Shown piece by piece: positions 44,082-51,828 of a stretch of 64,000 bases of DNA. A program made the position numbers and the translations under genes. Every line of letters begins with the position of its first letter. Within the stretch, counting starts at the first letter, position 1. Source of the stretch: Chersky-840 sp050011815 (GTDB lineage Bacteria > Actinomycetota > Acidimicrobiia > Acidimicrobiales > UBA8190); contig JBEKIJ010000008.1 of NCBI GenBank assembly GCA_050011815.1, positions 45,292-109,291 on the forward strand, read 5' to 3'. The notes beneath the pieces were generated by a model. It saw only the letters and a list, made by a program, of their open reading frames with translations, was not told where the DNA came from and ran no database searches.

Positions 44082-46265
44082 ATGTCGGACGCTTCGAGCG
44101 ACGCCACCGGCGCGGCCCGGCGGGTGGCGGAGCTCCGTGCCCTCATCGCCCACCACGACGACCGCTACTACCAGCTCGACTCGCCCGAGATCACCGACGC
44201 CGACTACGACGCCCTGATCGGTGAGTTGCGCCTCTTGGAGGATGCCCATCCCGACCTCGTGACCGCCGACTCTCCCACCCGCCGCGTGGGCGCCCCCTCA
44301 CTGTTGTTCTCCCCCGTGCAGCACCGGTCGCCGATGATGAGCCTCGACGACGCCTTCGGCGTGGACGAGCTCCACGCCTGGTTCGACCGCATGGCCCGCA
44401 TCGCGCCCGAGACGGCCGACGCGACGTTCGTGTGCGAGCTCAAGATCGACGGGCTGGCCATGTCCCTCGTCTACGAGGACGGGCGCCTCGTCCAGGCGGC
44501 CACGCGTGGCGACGGTGTCACCGGGGACGACGTCACCGCCAACGTGGCCACCATCGCCGCGGTGCCCGACCGGCTCACCTGGCCCAAGGGCCGAGGGAAA
44601 CGACCCTCGGTGCTCGAGGTGCGCGGCGAGGTGTACATGCCGGTGTCCTCCTTCGAGCAGCTCAACAACCGTCAGCTCGAGGCCGGCCTCAAGACCTTCG
44701 CCAACCCCCGCAATTCGGCGGCGGGCTCGCTGCGCCAGAAGGACTCGAAGATCACCGCCTCGCGCGAGCTCTCGTTCTGGGCGTACCAGCTCGGCGCCAT
44801 GGACGGCGGGCCGGCCGTCACCAGCCACAGCGACGGGCTCGAGCTGCTCCGCCAGTGCGGCCTGCCCGTGGACCCCCATGTCGAGGTGGTGCGCGGCACC
44901 GCCGTCACCGAAGCCTTCTGCCGCCGTTGGGAGGAACACCGTCACGATCTCGACTACGAGATCGACGGTGTGGTCGTGAAGCTCGACGACCTCGACCTCC
45001 AGCGTCGCCTCGGCTCCACCTCCCGTGCCCCCCGCTGGGCCATCGCCTTCAAGTTCCCCCCCGAGGAGCGCACCACCAAGCTCCTGCGCATCATGGTGTC
45101 GATCGGCCGGACGGGTCGGGCCACCCCCTTCGCCGTGCTGGAGCCGGTCTTCGTGGGGGGATCGACGGTGGGCCTCGCCACCTTGCACAACGAGGACCAG
45201 GTCCGCCTGAAAGACGTCCGCCCCACCGACACGGTGGTCGTCCGCAAAGCCGGTGACGTCATCCCCGAGGTCGTCGGGCCCGTGCTGTCGGCGCGCTCCA
45301 AGCGGTCGCGCCCCTGGCACTTCCCGACGAAGTGCCCCAGCTGTGGCGGCCCCCTCGTCCGCCTCCCCGGTGAGAGCGACACCTTCTGCACCAACATCGA
45401 CTGTCCCGCCCAACGCGTCCAGCGCATCGTGCACTTCGCTTCTCGCGGTGCCCTGGACATCGAGGGCCTCGGGGAGAAGCGCGTCGTCCAGCTCGTCGAG
45501 GCCGGCCTCCTCTCGGACCCCGGCGACATCTATGCCCTGGGCACCGCCCCCCTGGTGACCCTCGAGCGCTTCGGCGACCTGTCGGTCGACAACCTCCTGG
45601 CCGCCGTCGAGGCCTCCAAGGCCCGGCCCCTGAGCCGTCTGCTGGTCGGGCTCGGTGTCCGGCACCTCGGGCCGACCGGGAGCCGCGCCCTGGCCCGCGC
45701 CTACGGGTCCCTCGACGCCCTGATGGCCGCCACCGACGTCGCCGAGCTCGCCGCGGTGGAGGGGATCGGTCCCGTCATCGCCGACTCCGTGGTCGAGTTC
45801 CTGGCCTCGCCCGCCAACCGCCACGTCATCGACAAGCTGCGCGACGCCGGGGTGGCCCTCGTCGAGCCGGGTCGCGCCGGGGCCGCTGGGGCCGGTCGCG
45901 CGGGTCAGGCGGGTCCGGCGGGTCGGGCCGGGGCCGGTGGGACGGGTCGGGCCGGGGCCGGTGGGGCGGATGCAACCGAAGCGGGTGCCGGGGCGGTCGG
46001 GGACGAGCCGGCCCAGACGCTCGAGGGCCGTTCGGTGGTGGTGACCGGGACCGTCGCGGGCTACACCCGGGAGGAGGCCGAGGAGGCCATCCTGGCCCGG
46101 GGGGGCAAGTCCCCCGGGAGCGTCTCGGCTCGGACCTGGGCGGTGGTCCTGGGGGCAGAACCGGGGGCGGCCAAGCTGAAGAAGGCCGAGGAGCTGGGCA
46201 TTCCCATCGTGGAGGGTGCCCGGTTCCAGGATCTCCTCGACACCGGCGAGGTGCCCGGCGCCTGA
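44082..46265 (+). CDS. ligA: NAD-dependent DNA ligase
   Basis: It seals nicks in replication and repair. The 727-residue protein has the NAD-binding Ia domain at the N-terminus, the adenylated Lys121 in ELKIDGLA, the OB fold, a four-Cys zinc finger (CPSCGG, CTNIDC), helix-hairpin-helix repeats (VEGIGPVIADSV) and a C-terminal BRCT domain from about residue 650. Between the HhH and BRCT parts (about 603-645) lies an Ala/Gly/Arg low-complexity linker coded by short GC repeats, not usual in the family. BRCT is slightly degenerate (GSVSARTWAVVLG). Confidence 0.96.
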   Translation: MSDASSDATGAARRVAELRALIAHHDDRYYQLDSPEITDADYDALIGELRLLEDAHPDLVTADSPTRRVGAPSLLFSPVQHRSPMMSLDDAFGVDELHAWFDRMARIAPETADATFVCELKIDGLAMSLVYEDGRLVQAATRGDGVTGDDVTANVATIAAVPDRLTWPKGRGKRPSVLEVRGEVYMPVSSFEQLNNRQLEAGLKTFANPRNSAAGSLRQKDSKITASRELSFWAYQLGAMDGGPAVTSHSDGLELLRQCGLPVDPHVEVVRGTAVTEAFCRRWEEHRHDLDYEIDGVVVKLDDLDLQRRLGSTSRAPRWAIAFKFPPEERTTKLLRIMVSIGRTGRATPFAVLEPVFVGGSTVGLATLHNEDQVRLKDVRPTDTVVVRKAGDVIPEVVGPVLSARSKRSRPWHFPTKCPSCGGPLVRLPGESDTFCTNIDCPAQRVQRIVHFASRGALDIEGLGEKRVVQLVEAGLLSDPGDIYALGTAPLVTLERFGDLSVDNLLAAVEASKARPLSRLLVGLGVRHLGPTGSRALARAYGSLDALMAATDVAELAAVEGIGPVIADSVVEFLASPANRHVIDKLRDAGVALVEPGRAGAAGAGRAGQAGPAGRAGAGGTGRAGAGGADATEAGAGAVGDEPAQTLEGRSVVVTGTVAGYTREEAEEAILARGGKSPGSVSARTWAVVLGAEPGAAKLKKAEELGIPIVEGARFQDLLDTGEVPGA

Positions 46266-46344
46266 GGCCGTCCGGGTGGCCGATAGGCAGCTGCCACCAC
46301 CCCTCGGGCCCGGATACCTGACGCCGCGGCCGCTCGGTCACAGT

Positions 46345-46363
46345 TGGTGGTGAATGTCCACCA
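46345..46363. promoter_or_regulatory. Inverted repeat before the PASTA kinase gene
   Basis: TGGTGG and CCACCA arms flank seven bases (46345-46363), about 37 bases before the kinase start. TAGCCT at 46383-46388, 11 bases before the ATG, may be the -10 box. The repeat could be an operator; no partner is known. Confidence 0.3.
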
Positions 46364-46399
46364 GGCGCCCCTCCAGCCTCAGTAGCCTGGGCGTGGACC

Positions 46400-48337
46400 A
46401 TGTCGACCATTACCGAATCCATCGGTCGGGTCCTTGCTGGCCGCTACCGGATCGAGTCCGCCCTCGGGAGCGGAGCGTCCGCGAACGTGTTCGCGGCGTT
46501 CGACACGACGCTGCAGCGTCGTGTGGCCATCAAGGTCCTGCACCCCGCGTTGGCTGCCGACGGTGGCTTCCTGCGCCGGTTCCGAGCCGAGGCGCAATCT
46601 GCGGCCGCGTTGGCCAACGCGCACGTGCTCGCCGTCCACGACTGGGGCGAGGACTCCCAGGGCCCCTTCCTGGTGCTCGAGTTCCTGGGGGGTGGGTCGC
46701 TCCGGGACATGCTCGACGAAGGGACCCGTCTGAGCCTGTCCCAGGCCGTCGCCGTCGGGGCCCAGGCGGCCGAAGGGCTCGCCTACGCCCACGCCCGCGG
46801 CTTCGTCCATCGCGACGTGAAGCCCGCCAACTTGCTCTTCGACGAGGAGGGCCGGCTGCGCGTCGCCGACTTCGGCCTCGCCCGGGCCCTCGCCGAGGCC
46901 TCGCTCACCGAGCCGGCCGGCACCACGGTGGGCACGGCCCGGTATGCCGCGCCCGAGCAGGCGCTCGGACACCGCGTGGACGGCCGGGCCGATGTCTACT
47001 CTCTCGCCCTCGTCCTCTACGAGGCCGTCACCGGGGTGGTCCCCTTCACCGCCGACACCACGGTCTCGACACTCATGGCCCGCGTCGGCGCCGAGCTCCC
47101 CGGCCACGACGGCCTGGGGCCGTTGGCCGCGGTCCTGAGCGAAGCCGCCACGCCCGACGTGGAGGACAGGATCGACGCGGCCGCCTTCGCCGCTCGCCTC
47201 CATGACCTGGCCGAAGACCTGCCCCCTCCGGAGAAGCTCCGGTTGGCCGGTGCCGGGGGAGCGGGCGTGGTGCTCCCGAGACCGGTGACCCCGCCGCCGG
47301 ACCACGACCTCACCGATCACGGCATGGTGATGCCCCCGTCCACCACGGGCCGCCGGGTGCGCGGCGGCGAGGATCCCGACGTCCTGGCCTTTGCCGCCGC
47401 GGTGGGGCTCACCGACGAGGCCGCCATCGCGTCGTTGCACCGGCGCCGACGGCGCTGGCCCTGGATCGTGGCCATCGTTGTGGTGGCCCTCGCCCTAGCG
47501 GGCGTGGGAACGACCTTCGCCCTCAAGAAGGCGAAGGTCATCTTCGTCACGCCCACCTACAAGCTCCCCTCCCTCGTCGGCCTCACCGTCGCCCAGGCCA
47601 ACGCCGAGGTGCATCACGACAGGTTCGTGGTGACCGCCACCGGCCACCAGACCTCGATCACCGCACCGGCGGGCCAGATCCTCACCCAGACGCCCCCGGC
47701 GGGAGAGAAATTGAAGCGGGGGAGCCCCGTGAAGGTGGTGACCTCGTCGGGTCTGCCCACCGTGGCGATCCCCGCTCTCACGACGGTGACGGGTGGGTGC
47801 CCGGCCATCACCGCGCTCTTGCTGACCTCGCATTTCAAGACGTCGTGCACGACTCCCAACTCGACGACCGTCCCCACGGGAACCGTCATCGCCTGGGCTC
47901 CCCAGACCGCGGCCCCCTACGGGGCGACCATCACCGTGACGGTGTCGGCGGGGCCGCCGACCGAGACCATCCCCTCGCTCACCGGGCAGAACTGCACCGG
48001 GGCCACCACCACCCTCAAGTCCGTGGGCCTGGTCGCCAACTGCACCAGTCAGTACAACTCGACGGTCCCGAGCGGGCTCGTGATCGGGTGGAGCCCCACC
48101 GGCACCGCGCTCGAGGGGGCCACGGTGAACGTCTCCATCTCGCTCGGGCCCCAACCGGTCACCATCCCCGCCAACCTGTACGGGATGACGGTGTCGGAGG
48201 CCATCGCCGCGCTCCAGGCCCTGGGCCTGGTCCCGGTCAGCGGGGGCGGCTCACTGAGCGGCCATGTCTTCCTGAGCAGCCCGGCGGAGGGAACGTCCGT
48301 GCTCCCCGGGGCGACGGTCACGATCTACAGCCGCTAG
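46400..48337 (+). CDS. Ser/Thr protein kinase with PASTA repeats (PknB-like)
   Basis: A membrane kinase that likely senses muropeptides. The kinase domain (about 14-275) has LGSGASANV, Lys45 in VAIKVL, Asp139 in HRDVKPANLL and DFG (157-159), all intact. A proline-rich juxtamembrane region leads to one membrane helix (about 355-376) after RRRRRWPW. Outside lie four PASTA-type repeats (about 385-645). The second and third have Cys pairs (GGCPAI with TSCTTP, QNCTGA with ANCTSQ), likely disulfides. It stands alone next to ligA, away from the usual cell-division locus, so it may be one of several such kinases. Confidence 0.92.
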   Translation: MSTITESIGRVLAGRYRIESALGSGASANVFAAFDTTLQRRVAIKVLHPALAADGGFLRRFRAEAQSAAALANAHVLAVHDWGEDSQGPFLVLEFLGGGSLRDMLDEGTRLSLSQAVAVGAQAAEGLAYAHARGFVHRDVKPANLLFDEEGRLRVADFGLARALAEASLTEPAGTTVGTARYAAPEQALGHRVDGRADVYSLALVLYEAVTGVVPFTADTTVSTLMARVGAELPGHDGLGPLAAVLSEAATPDVEDRIDAAAFAARLHDLAEDLPPPEKLRLAGAGGAGVVLPRPVTPPPDHDLTDHGMVMPPSTTGRRVRGGEDPDVLAFAAAVGLTDEAAIASLHRRRRRWPWIVAIVVVALALAGVGTTFALKKAKVIFVTPTYKLPSLVGLTVAQANAEVHHDRFVVTATGHQTSITAPAGQILTQTPPAGEKLKRGSPVKVVTSSGLPTVAIPALTTVTGGCPAITALLLTSHFKTSCTTPNSTTVPTGTVIAWAPQTAAPYGATITVTVSAGPPTETIPSLTGQNCTGATTTLKSVGLVANCTSQYNSTVPSGLVIGWSPTGTALEGATVNVSISLGPQPVTIPANLYGMTVSEAIAALQALGLVPVSGGGSLSGHVFLSSPAEGTSVLPGATVTIYSR

Positions 48338-48428
48338 GCGCCGTGAGCCCGATGCGCGTCACGACCGGCGCCGCCCGATGGGTGGCCCATGACGGGTGGC
48401 GCGTGGTGGGCCGCGTGATGGGCGCCCC

Positions 48429-48749
48429 GTGACCCCCCGGAAGGCGGGTGTGTGTGAGCTGTGCGAGGCGGCCCGGCTCACCACCTGGTACCACGAGGAC
48501 GACGTCTGCTGGGTGGCGGACTGCGAGATCTGCAACGTGCCCATGGTCGTGTGGCGCACGCACGGCATCGACCCGGCGCCAGAGATCCTCGAGCACATGG
48601 TGGCGCAACTCGGTCGTGTCGCCGACGAGGTTCTCGGGGCGGGGACGTGGTCGGTGGATGCCGTCATGCGCCAGATCCCCGATCACTTCCACGCCCATGC
48701 CCGGGACCCGGGCTGGTGGATGCGCCGCTTCGGCGGCGTCCGCAATTAG
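48429..48749 (+). CDS. Small Cys/His-rich protein of unknown function
   Basis: A 106-residue protein I cannot name. It has C9xxC12, C27, C32xxC35 and a DHFHAH motif (85-90, His at 86, 88 and 90) near the C-terminus, plus many Trp. The HxHxH pattern with upstream Cys pairs recalls HIT-type nucleotide-binding proteins reduced in size, but the similarity is too weak to assign. A GTG at 48396 would add 11 residues; the start at 48429 begins close to the first Cys pair. It lies upstream of the phosphoribosyltransferase gene on the same strand. Confidence 0.7.
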   Translation: MTPRKAGVCELCEAARLTTWYHEDDVCWVADCEICNVPMVVWRTHGIDPAPEILEHMVAQLGRVADEVLGAGTWSVDAVMRQIPDHFHAHARDPGWWMRRFGGVRN

Positions 48750-48801
48750 GCGACCGGGTCGGTCGGGCCCTCGTCGGCGTGGGGACGGAGGCTGACCGAG
48801 C

Positions 48802-49536
48802 ATGGCGTTTCGCGATCGTCGGGATGCGGGACGGCGGCTCGCCGCGCTCCTCGTGGGTGGGACAGGTCCGACAGAATCGACAGGTTCGACAGGTTCGACC
48901 CGGTGGCGAACGGAGCGGCCCGTGGTGATGGGCATGGCACGAGGGGGCGTGCCCGTCGCCTTCGAGGTCGCCGCCGCGCTCGACGCTCCCCTCGATGTCG
49001 TGGTGGTGCGCAAGCTGGGCCACCCCCGCCAACCCGAGCTGGGCCTGGGCGCCATCGGCGAGGACGGGGTGCGGGTCGTGAACGCCGCACTGGTGGAGCA
49101 GCTCGAGGTGACCCGGGACGTGCTCGACGACGTCACCGCCCGGCAGTCGACAGAGCTCGAGCGCCGACTGCGGGTCTACCGCGGCGGCCGGGCGCCATTC
49201 CCGGTCGAAGGGCGGACCGCCATCGTCGTCGACGACGGGCTGGCGACGGGATTCACGGCTCGGGCCGCCATCGAGGTCATGCGGCGTCGATCCGCGGCCC
49301 GTGTCGTCCTGGCCGTGCCGGTGGGCCCACCCGACGCCGTCGAGGCCTTGGGTACCGTCGCCGATGAGGTCGTCTGTGTCGACACGACGACACGGTTCTT
49401 CGGCCTGAGCGAGTGGTACGAGGACTTCGACCAGGTGAGCGACGAGGAGGTCGCCCGGCTCCTCGCCCTGGCCGCGGCGACGGGACGCGGCGCGGGGCCT
49501 GGCGCGGGGCCCGGCGCGGGGCCTGGCGCGTCGTGA
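48802..49536 (+). CDS. Phosphoribosyltransferase-family protein
   Basis: A 244-residue type I PRTase fold. The PRPP-binding loop is VVDDGLATG (142-150), and MGMARGGVPVAFEVA with VVRKLGHPRQPELGLGAIGE forms the hood-like region typical of stand-alone, uncharacterised PRTases. Two low-complexity stretches are unusual: Ser/Thr/Gly repeats at residues 20-33, coded by four 9-bp repeats, and a GAGPGAGP tail coded by 12-bp repeats. The stop overlaps the next GTG as GTGA. The substrate is unknown. Confidence 0.85.
   Translation: MAFRDRRDAGRRLAALLVGGTGPTESTGSTGSTRWRTERPVVMGMARGGVPVAFEVAAALDAPLDVVVVRKLGHPRQPELGLGAIGEDGVRVVNAALVEQLEVTRDVLDDVTARQSTELERRLRVYRGGRAPFPVEGRTAIVVDDGLATGFTARAAIEVMRRRSAARVVLAVPVGPPDAVEALGTVADEVVCVDTTTRFFGLSEWYEDFDQVSDEEVARLLALAAATGRGAGPGAGPGAGPGAS
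48861..48896 (+). repeat. Four 9-bp direct repeats inside the PRTase gene
   Basis: Four copies of gacaggttc-type units (one reads gacagaatc) run in frame and code a Ser-Thr-Gly stretch in the N-terminal part of the protein. Confidence 0.7.
49489..49530 (+). repeat. 12-bp tandem repeats at the end of the PRTase gene
   Basis: Three full units of ggcgcggggcct and half of a fourth run in frame, coding Gly-Ala-Gly-Pro repeats, and stop just before the GTG of the DNA methyltransferase gene. Slippage here would change the length of the PRTase tail and could change the stop-start coupling. Confidence 0.8.
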
Positions 49537-50600
49537 TCAAGTACCTGGGGTCCAAGCGCCGGCTCGTTCCCGTGCTCGCCGAGCTGGCCCGCCGGTCGGG
49601 GGCCCGCACCGCACTCGACCTGTTCACCGGCACCACGCGCGTCGCCCAGGCCTTCAAGCTCGACGGCACCGAGGTGACCGCGGTGGACACGACGCGCTAC
49701 GGGGCCGTGCTCGCCGGGTGCTACGTGGCGACCGACAGCGACAGCGTCGACGCCGACGCGCTGGAGGCGGCCGTGGCCGAGCTCAACGCCCTTCCGGGGC
49801 GTCGCGGGTACGTGACCGAGACGTTCTGCGAGAAGTCGCGCTTCTTCCAGCCCGACAACGGCGCCCGCATCGACGCCGTGCGCCAGGCCATCGAGGAGGA
49901 GTACGCGGGCTCGGCGCTCGAGCCCGTGCTGCTCACGAGCCTCATGGAGGCGGCCGACCGCGTCGACTCGACGACCGGGGTGCAGATGGCCTACGTCAAG
50001 CGATGGGCGGATCGCTCTTTCCGGCCCCTCGAGCTGCGCGCGCCGTTGCTGTTGCGCGGTCCGGGCCGGGCGGTGCGGGGAGACGCCTGTGTCGTCGCCC
50101 CGGGCCTGGGCGAGTTCGATCTCGCCTACCTCGACCCTCCCTACAACCAGCACCGCTACGAGGCGAACTATCACATCTGGGAGACGCTCGTGGCTTGGGA
50201 TGCACCGGACCACTACGGGGTGGCCTGCAAACGGACCGAGATACGCGAAGGGGAGCGCAGTGCCTTCAATTCCCGTCGCACCATGCCCGCCGCTCTGGAG
50301 CAGGTCGTCCGCGACGTGCACGCCCGACTCCTCGTGCTCTCCTACAACGACGAGTCGTGGATGGCCCTCGACGACCTCGTCGAGATCTGCCGGGCGCGGG
50401 GCCACGTCGAGGTGTTGGCCTTCGCCTCCAACCGGTACGTGGGAGCACGGATCGGCATCCACAACCCCGCCGGAGAGCGGGTCGGGTCCGTGGGACGGCT
50501 CCGGAACGTGGAGTACGTCATCGTCGCCGGGGATCGTGACGAGGTCCGCCACGTGGTCGAGCCCTGGCGCGATTCGGTCGTGGTGGCCCGGGCCAGCTGA
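49533..50600 (+). CDS. Adenine-specific DNA methyltransferase (D12/Dam class), orphan
   Basis: A 355-residue N6-adenine DNA methyltransferase. The N-terminal KYLGSKRRL and DLFTGTTRVAQAF form the SAM site (motifs X and I), and the catalytic motif IV is DPPY (201-204) followed by NQHRYEANYHIWETLV. These are marks of the Dam/D12 class. No restriction endonuclease or specificity gene is near, so it is an orphan enzyme, possibly regulatory or phage-derived. The GTG overlaps the PRTase stop. The recognition site cannot be read from sequence. Confidence 0.88.
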   Translation: MIKYLGSKRRLVPVLAELARRSGARTALDLFTGTTRVAQAFKLDGTEVTAVDTTRYGAVLAGCYVATDSDSVDADALEAAVAELNALPGRRGYVTETFCEKSRFFQPDNGARIDAVRQAIEEEYAGSALEPVLLTSLMEAADRVDSTTGVQMAYVKRWADRSFRPLELRAPLLLRGPGRAVRGDACVVAPGLGEFDLAYLDPPYNQHRYEANYHIWETLVAWDAPDHYGVACKRTEIREGERSAFNSRRTMPAALEQVVRDVHARLLVLSYNDESWMALDDLVEICRARGHVEVLAFASNRYVGARIGIHNPAGERVGSVGRLRNVEYVIVAGDRDEVRHVVEPWRDSVVVARAS

Positions 50601-50605
50601 CGGTT

Positions 50606-50631
50606 CGGATCGGGGCGGCCCACCCGATCCG
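50606..50631 (+). terminator. Stem-loop after the DNA methyltransferase gene
   Basis: CGGATCGGG (50606-50614) pairs with CCCGATCCG (50623-50631) around eight bases, 5 bases past the stop codon. No U-tract follows. It is a likely terminator or mRNA stabiliser. Confidence 0.55.
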
Positions 50632-50695
50632 GTATGGACGTCCCACCCTCGGGGACTGGTAGACGTCTCGGAAGGGACCCTCTCTGCTCGACCCC

Positions 50696-50728
50696 CTCTT
50701 GACGTGCTCTTGACGTCCTCTTGACCCC
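50696..50728 (+). repeat. Three helically phased 11-bp repeats
   Basis: CTCTTGACGTG, CTCTTGACGTC and CTCTTGACCCC follow one another without gap, 159 bases before the SDR start. Each holds a TTGAC. With an 11-bp period they lie on one face of the helix, as for cooperative binding of a regulator; one of them may also be a -35 box. Confidence 0.65.
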
Positions 50729-50886
50729 TTCGGGTAGCCCTGTCAACGTGGGCTGCTTTCCAGGGGGCCGGAGTCGGCTGGTCCATCAGCTCGGCGACGG
50801 AACGGAAGGGCAGGGCAACCGGGTAGGTTCCCGGCTGGCGGGGGGGTTCTCGGGTCAACCGCCGGGGACCTGAGGAGGGAAACGAC

Positions 50887-51765
50887 GTGGGAGCGCTCGA
50901 AGGACGAGTGGCGATTATCACCGGCGCGGGACGCGGCCTGGGCCGTGAGCACGCGCTGTTGTTCGCCGCCGAAGGCGCCAAGGTCATCGTGAACGACCTC
51001 GGAGGGGCCATCGACGGCTCGGGTGACGACCGGAGCGCGGCCGAGCTGGTGGTGGACGAGATCAGGGAATTCGGCGGCGAGGCCCAGCCCAACTCCGATG
51101 ACATCGCTTCCTCCGAGGGCGCCCAGAACCTCGTGAACGCGGCGGTGGAGGCATTCGGGGATCTCCATGTTCTGGTCAACAACGCCGGGATCCTGCGCGA
51201 CAGGATGCTCGTCAACATGTCCGAGGAGGACTGGGACTCGGTCATCCACGTACACCTCAAGGGCCATTTCCTGCCCACCCGCTACGCGGCCGGCTACTGG
51301 CGCGAGCAGGTGAAGCAAGGTCGCGACGTCAACGCCTCGGTCATCAACACCTCGTCGACCTCGGGCCTCCTCGGAAACCCCGGGCAGACCAACTACGGCG
51401 CGGCCAAGGCCGGCGTCGCCGCCTTCACCGTCATCGCCGCCCAGGAGCTCAGCCGGTACGGCGTGCGGGTCAACGCCATCGCCCCCGCGGCGCGCACGCG
51501 CATGACCGAGGCGACACCGGGACTGGGCGACATCGTGCGAGCACCGCGCGACCCCGGCGCCTTCGACCTGTGGAATCCCGCCAACGTCTCGCCGCTGGTG
51601 GCGTACCTGGCCACCGAGGGGTGTCCCTTGACCGGCCGCGTCCTGTTCGTCCAGGGCGGTGAGATCCGTGTCTTCCAACCGTGGACGATGACCACCACGC
51701 TCGAGAAGGACGACCGCTGGACCATCGAAGAGCTCGCCAAGGAGCTCCCGTCGCTCTTCGACTGA
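50887..51765 (+). CDS. Short-chain dehydrogenase/reductase
   Basis: A 292-residue classical SDR. The NAD(P) loop is TGAGRGLG (12-19), an acidic NDLGG follows the second strand (favouring NAD), NNAG is present, and the catalytic Tyr170/Lys174 lie in TNYGAAKAG, with Ser in INTSSTSG. The sequence resembles the (3R)-hydroxyacyl-CoA dehydrogenase part of multifunctional beta-oxidation enzymes (peroxisomal HSD17B4 type). GAGGAGGGAAACGAC precedes the GTG start. An acyl-CoA role would fit the SCP2 protein nearby, but the substrate is unknown. Confidence 0.88.
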   Translation: MGALEGRVAIITGAGRGLGREHALLFAAEGAKVIVNDLGGAIDGSGDDRSAAELVVDEIREFGGEAQPNSDDIASSEGAQNLVNAAVEAFGDLHVLVNNAGILRDRMLVNMSEEDWDSVIHVHLKGHFLPTRYAAGYWREQVKQGRDVNASVINTSSTSGLLGNPGQTNYGAAKAGVAAFTVIAAQELSRYGVRVNAIAPAARTRMTEATPGLGDIVRAPRDPGAFDLWNPANVSPLVAYLATEGCPLTGRVLFVQGGEIRVFQPWTMTTTLEKDDRWTIEELAKELPSLFD

Positions 51766-51828
51766 TGAAGCGCGCCGCCATCGGCGCGTGGTGGGGTCGC
51801 TGAAGCCCGGCGATATCCTGGGGCCGCT

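Noticed and set aside
49533..50600. A restriction-modification system
   Set aside because: Only a methyltransferase is present; neighbours are a PRTase and an SDR, with no endonuclease-like gene.
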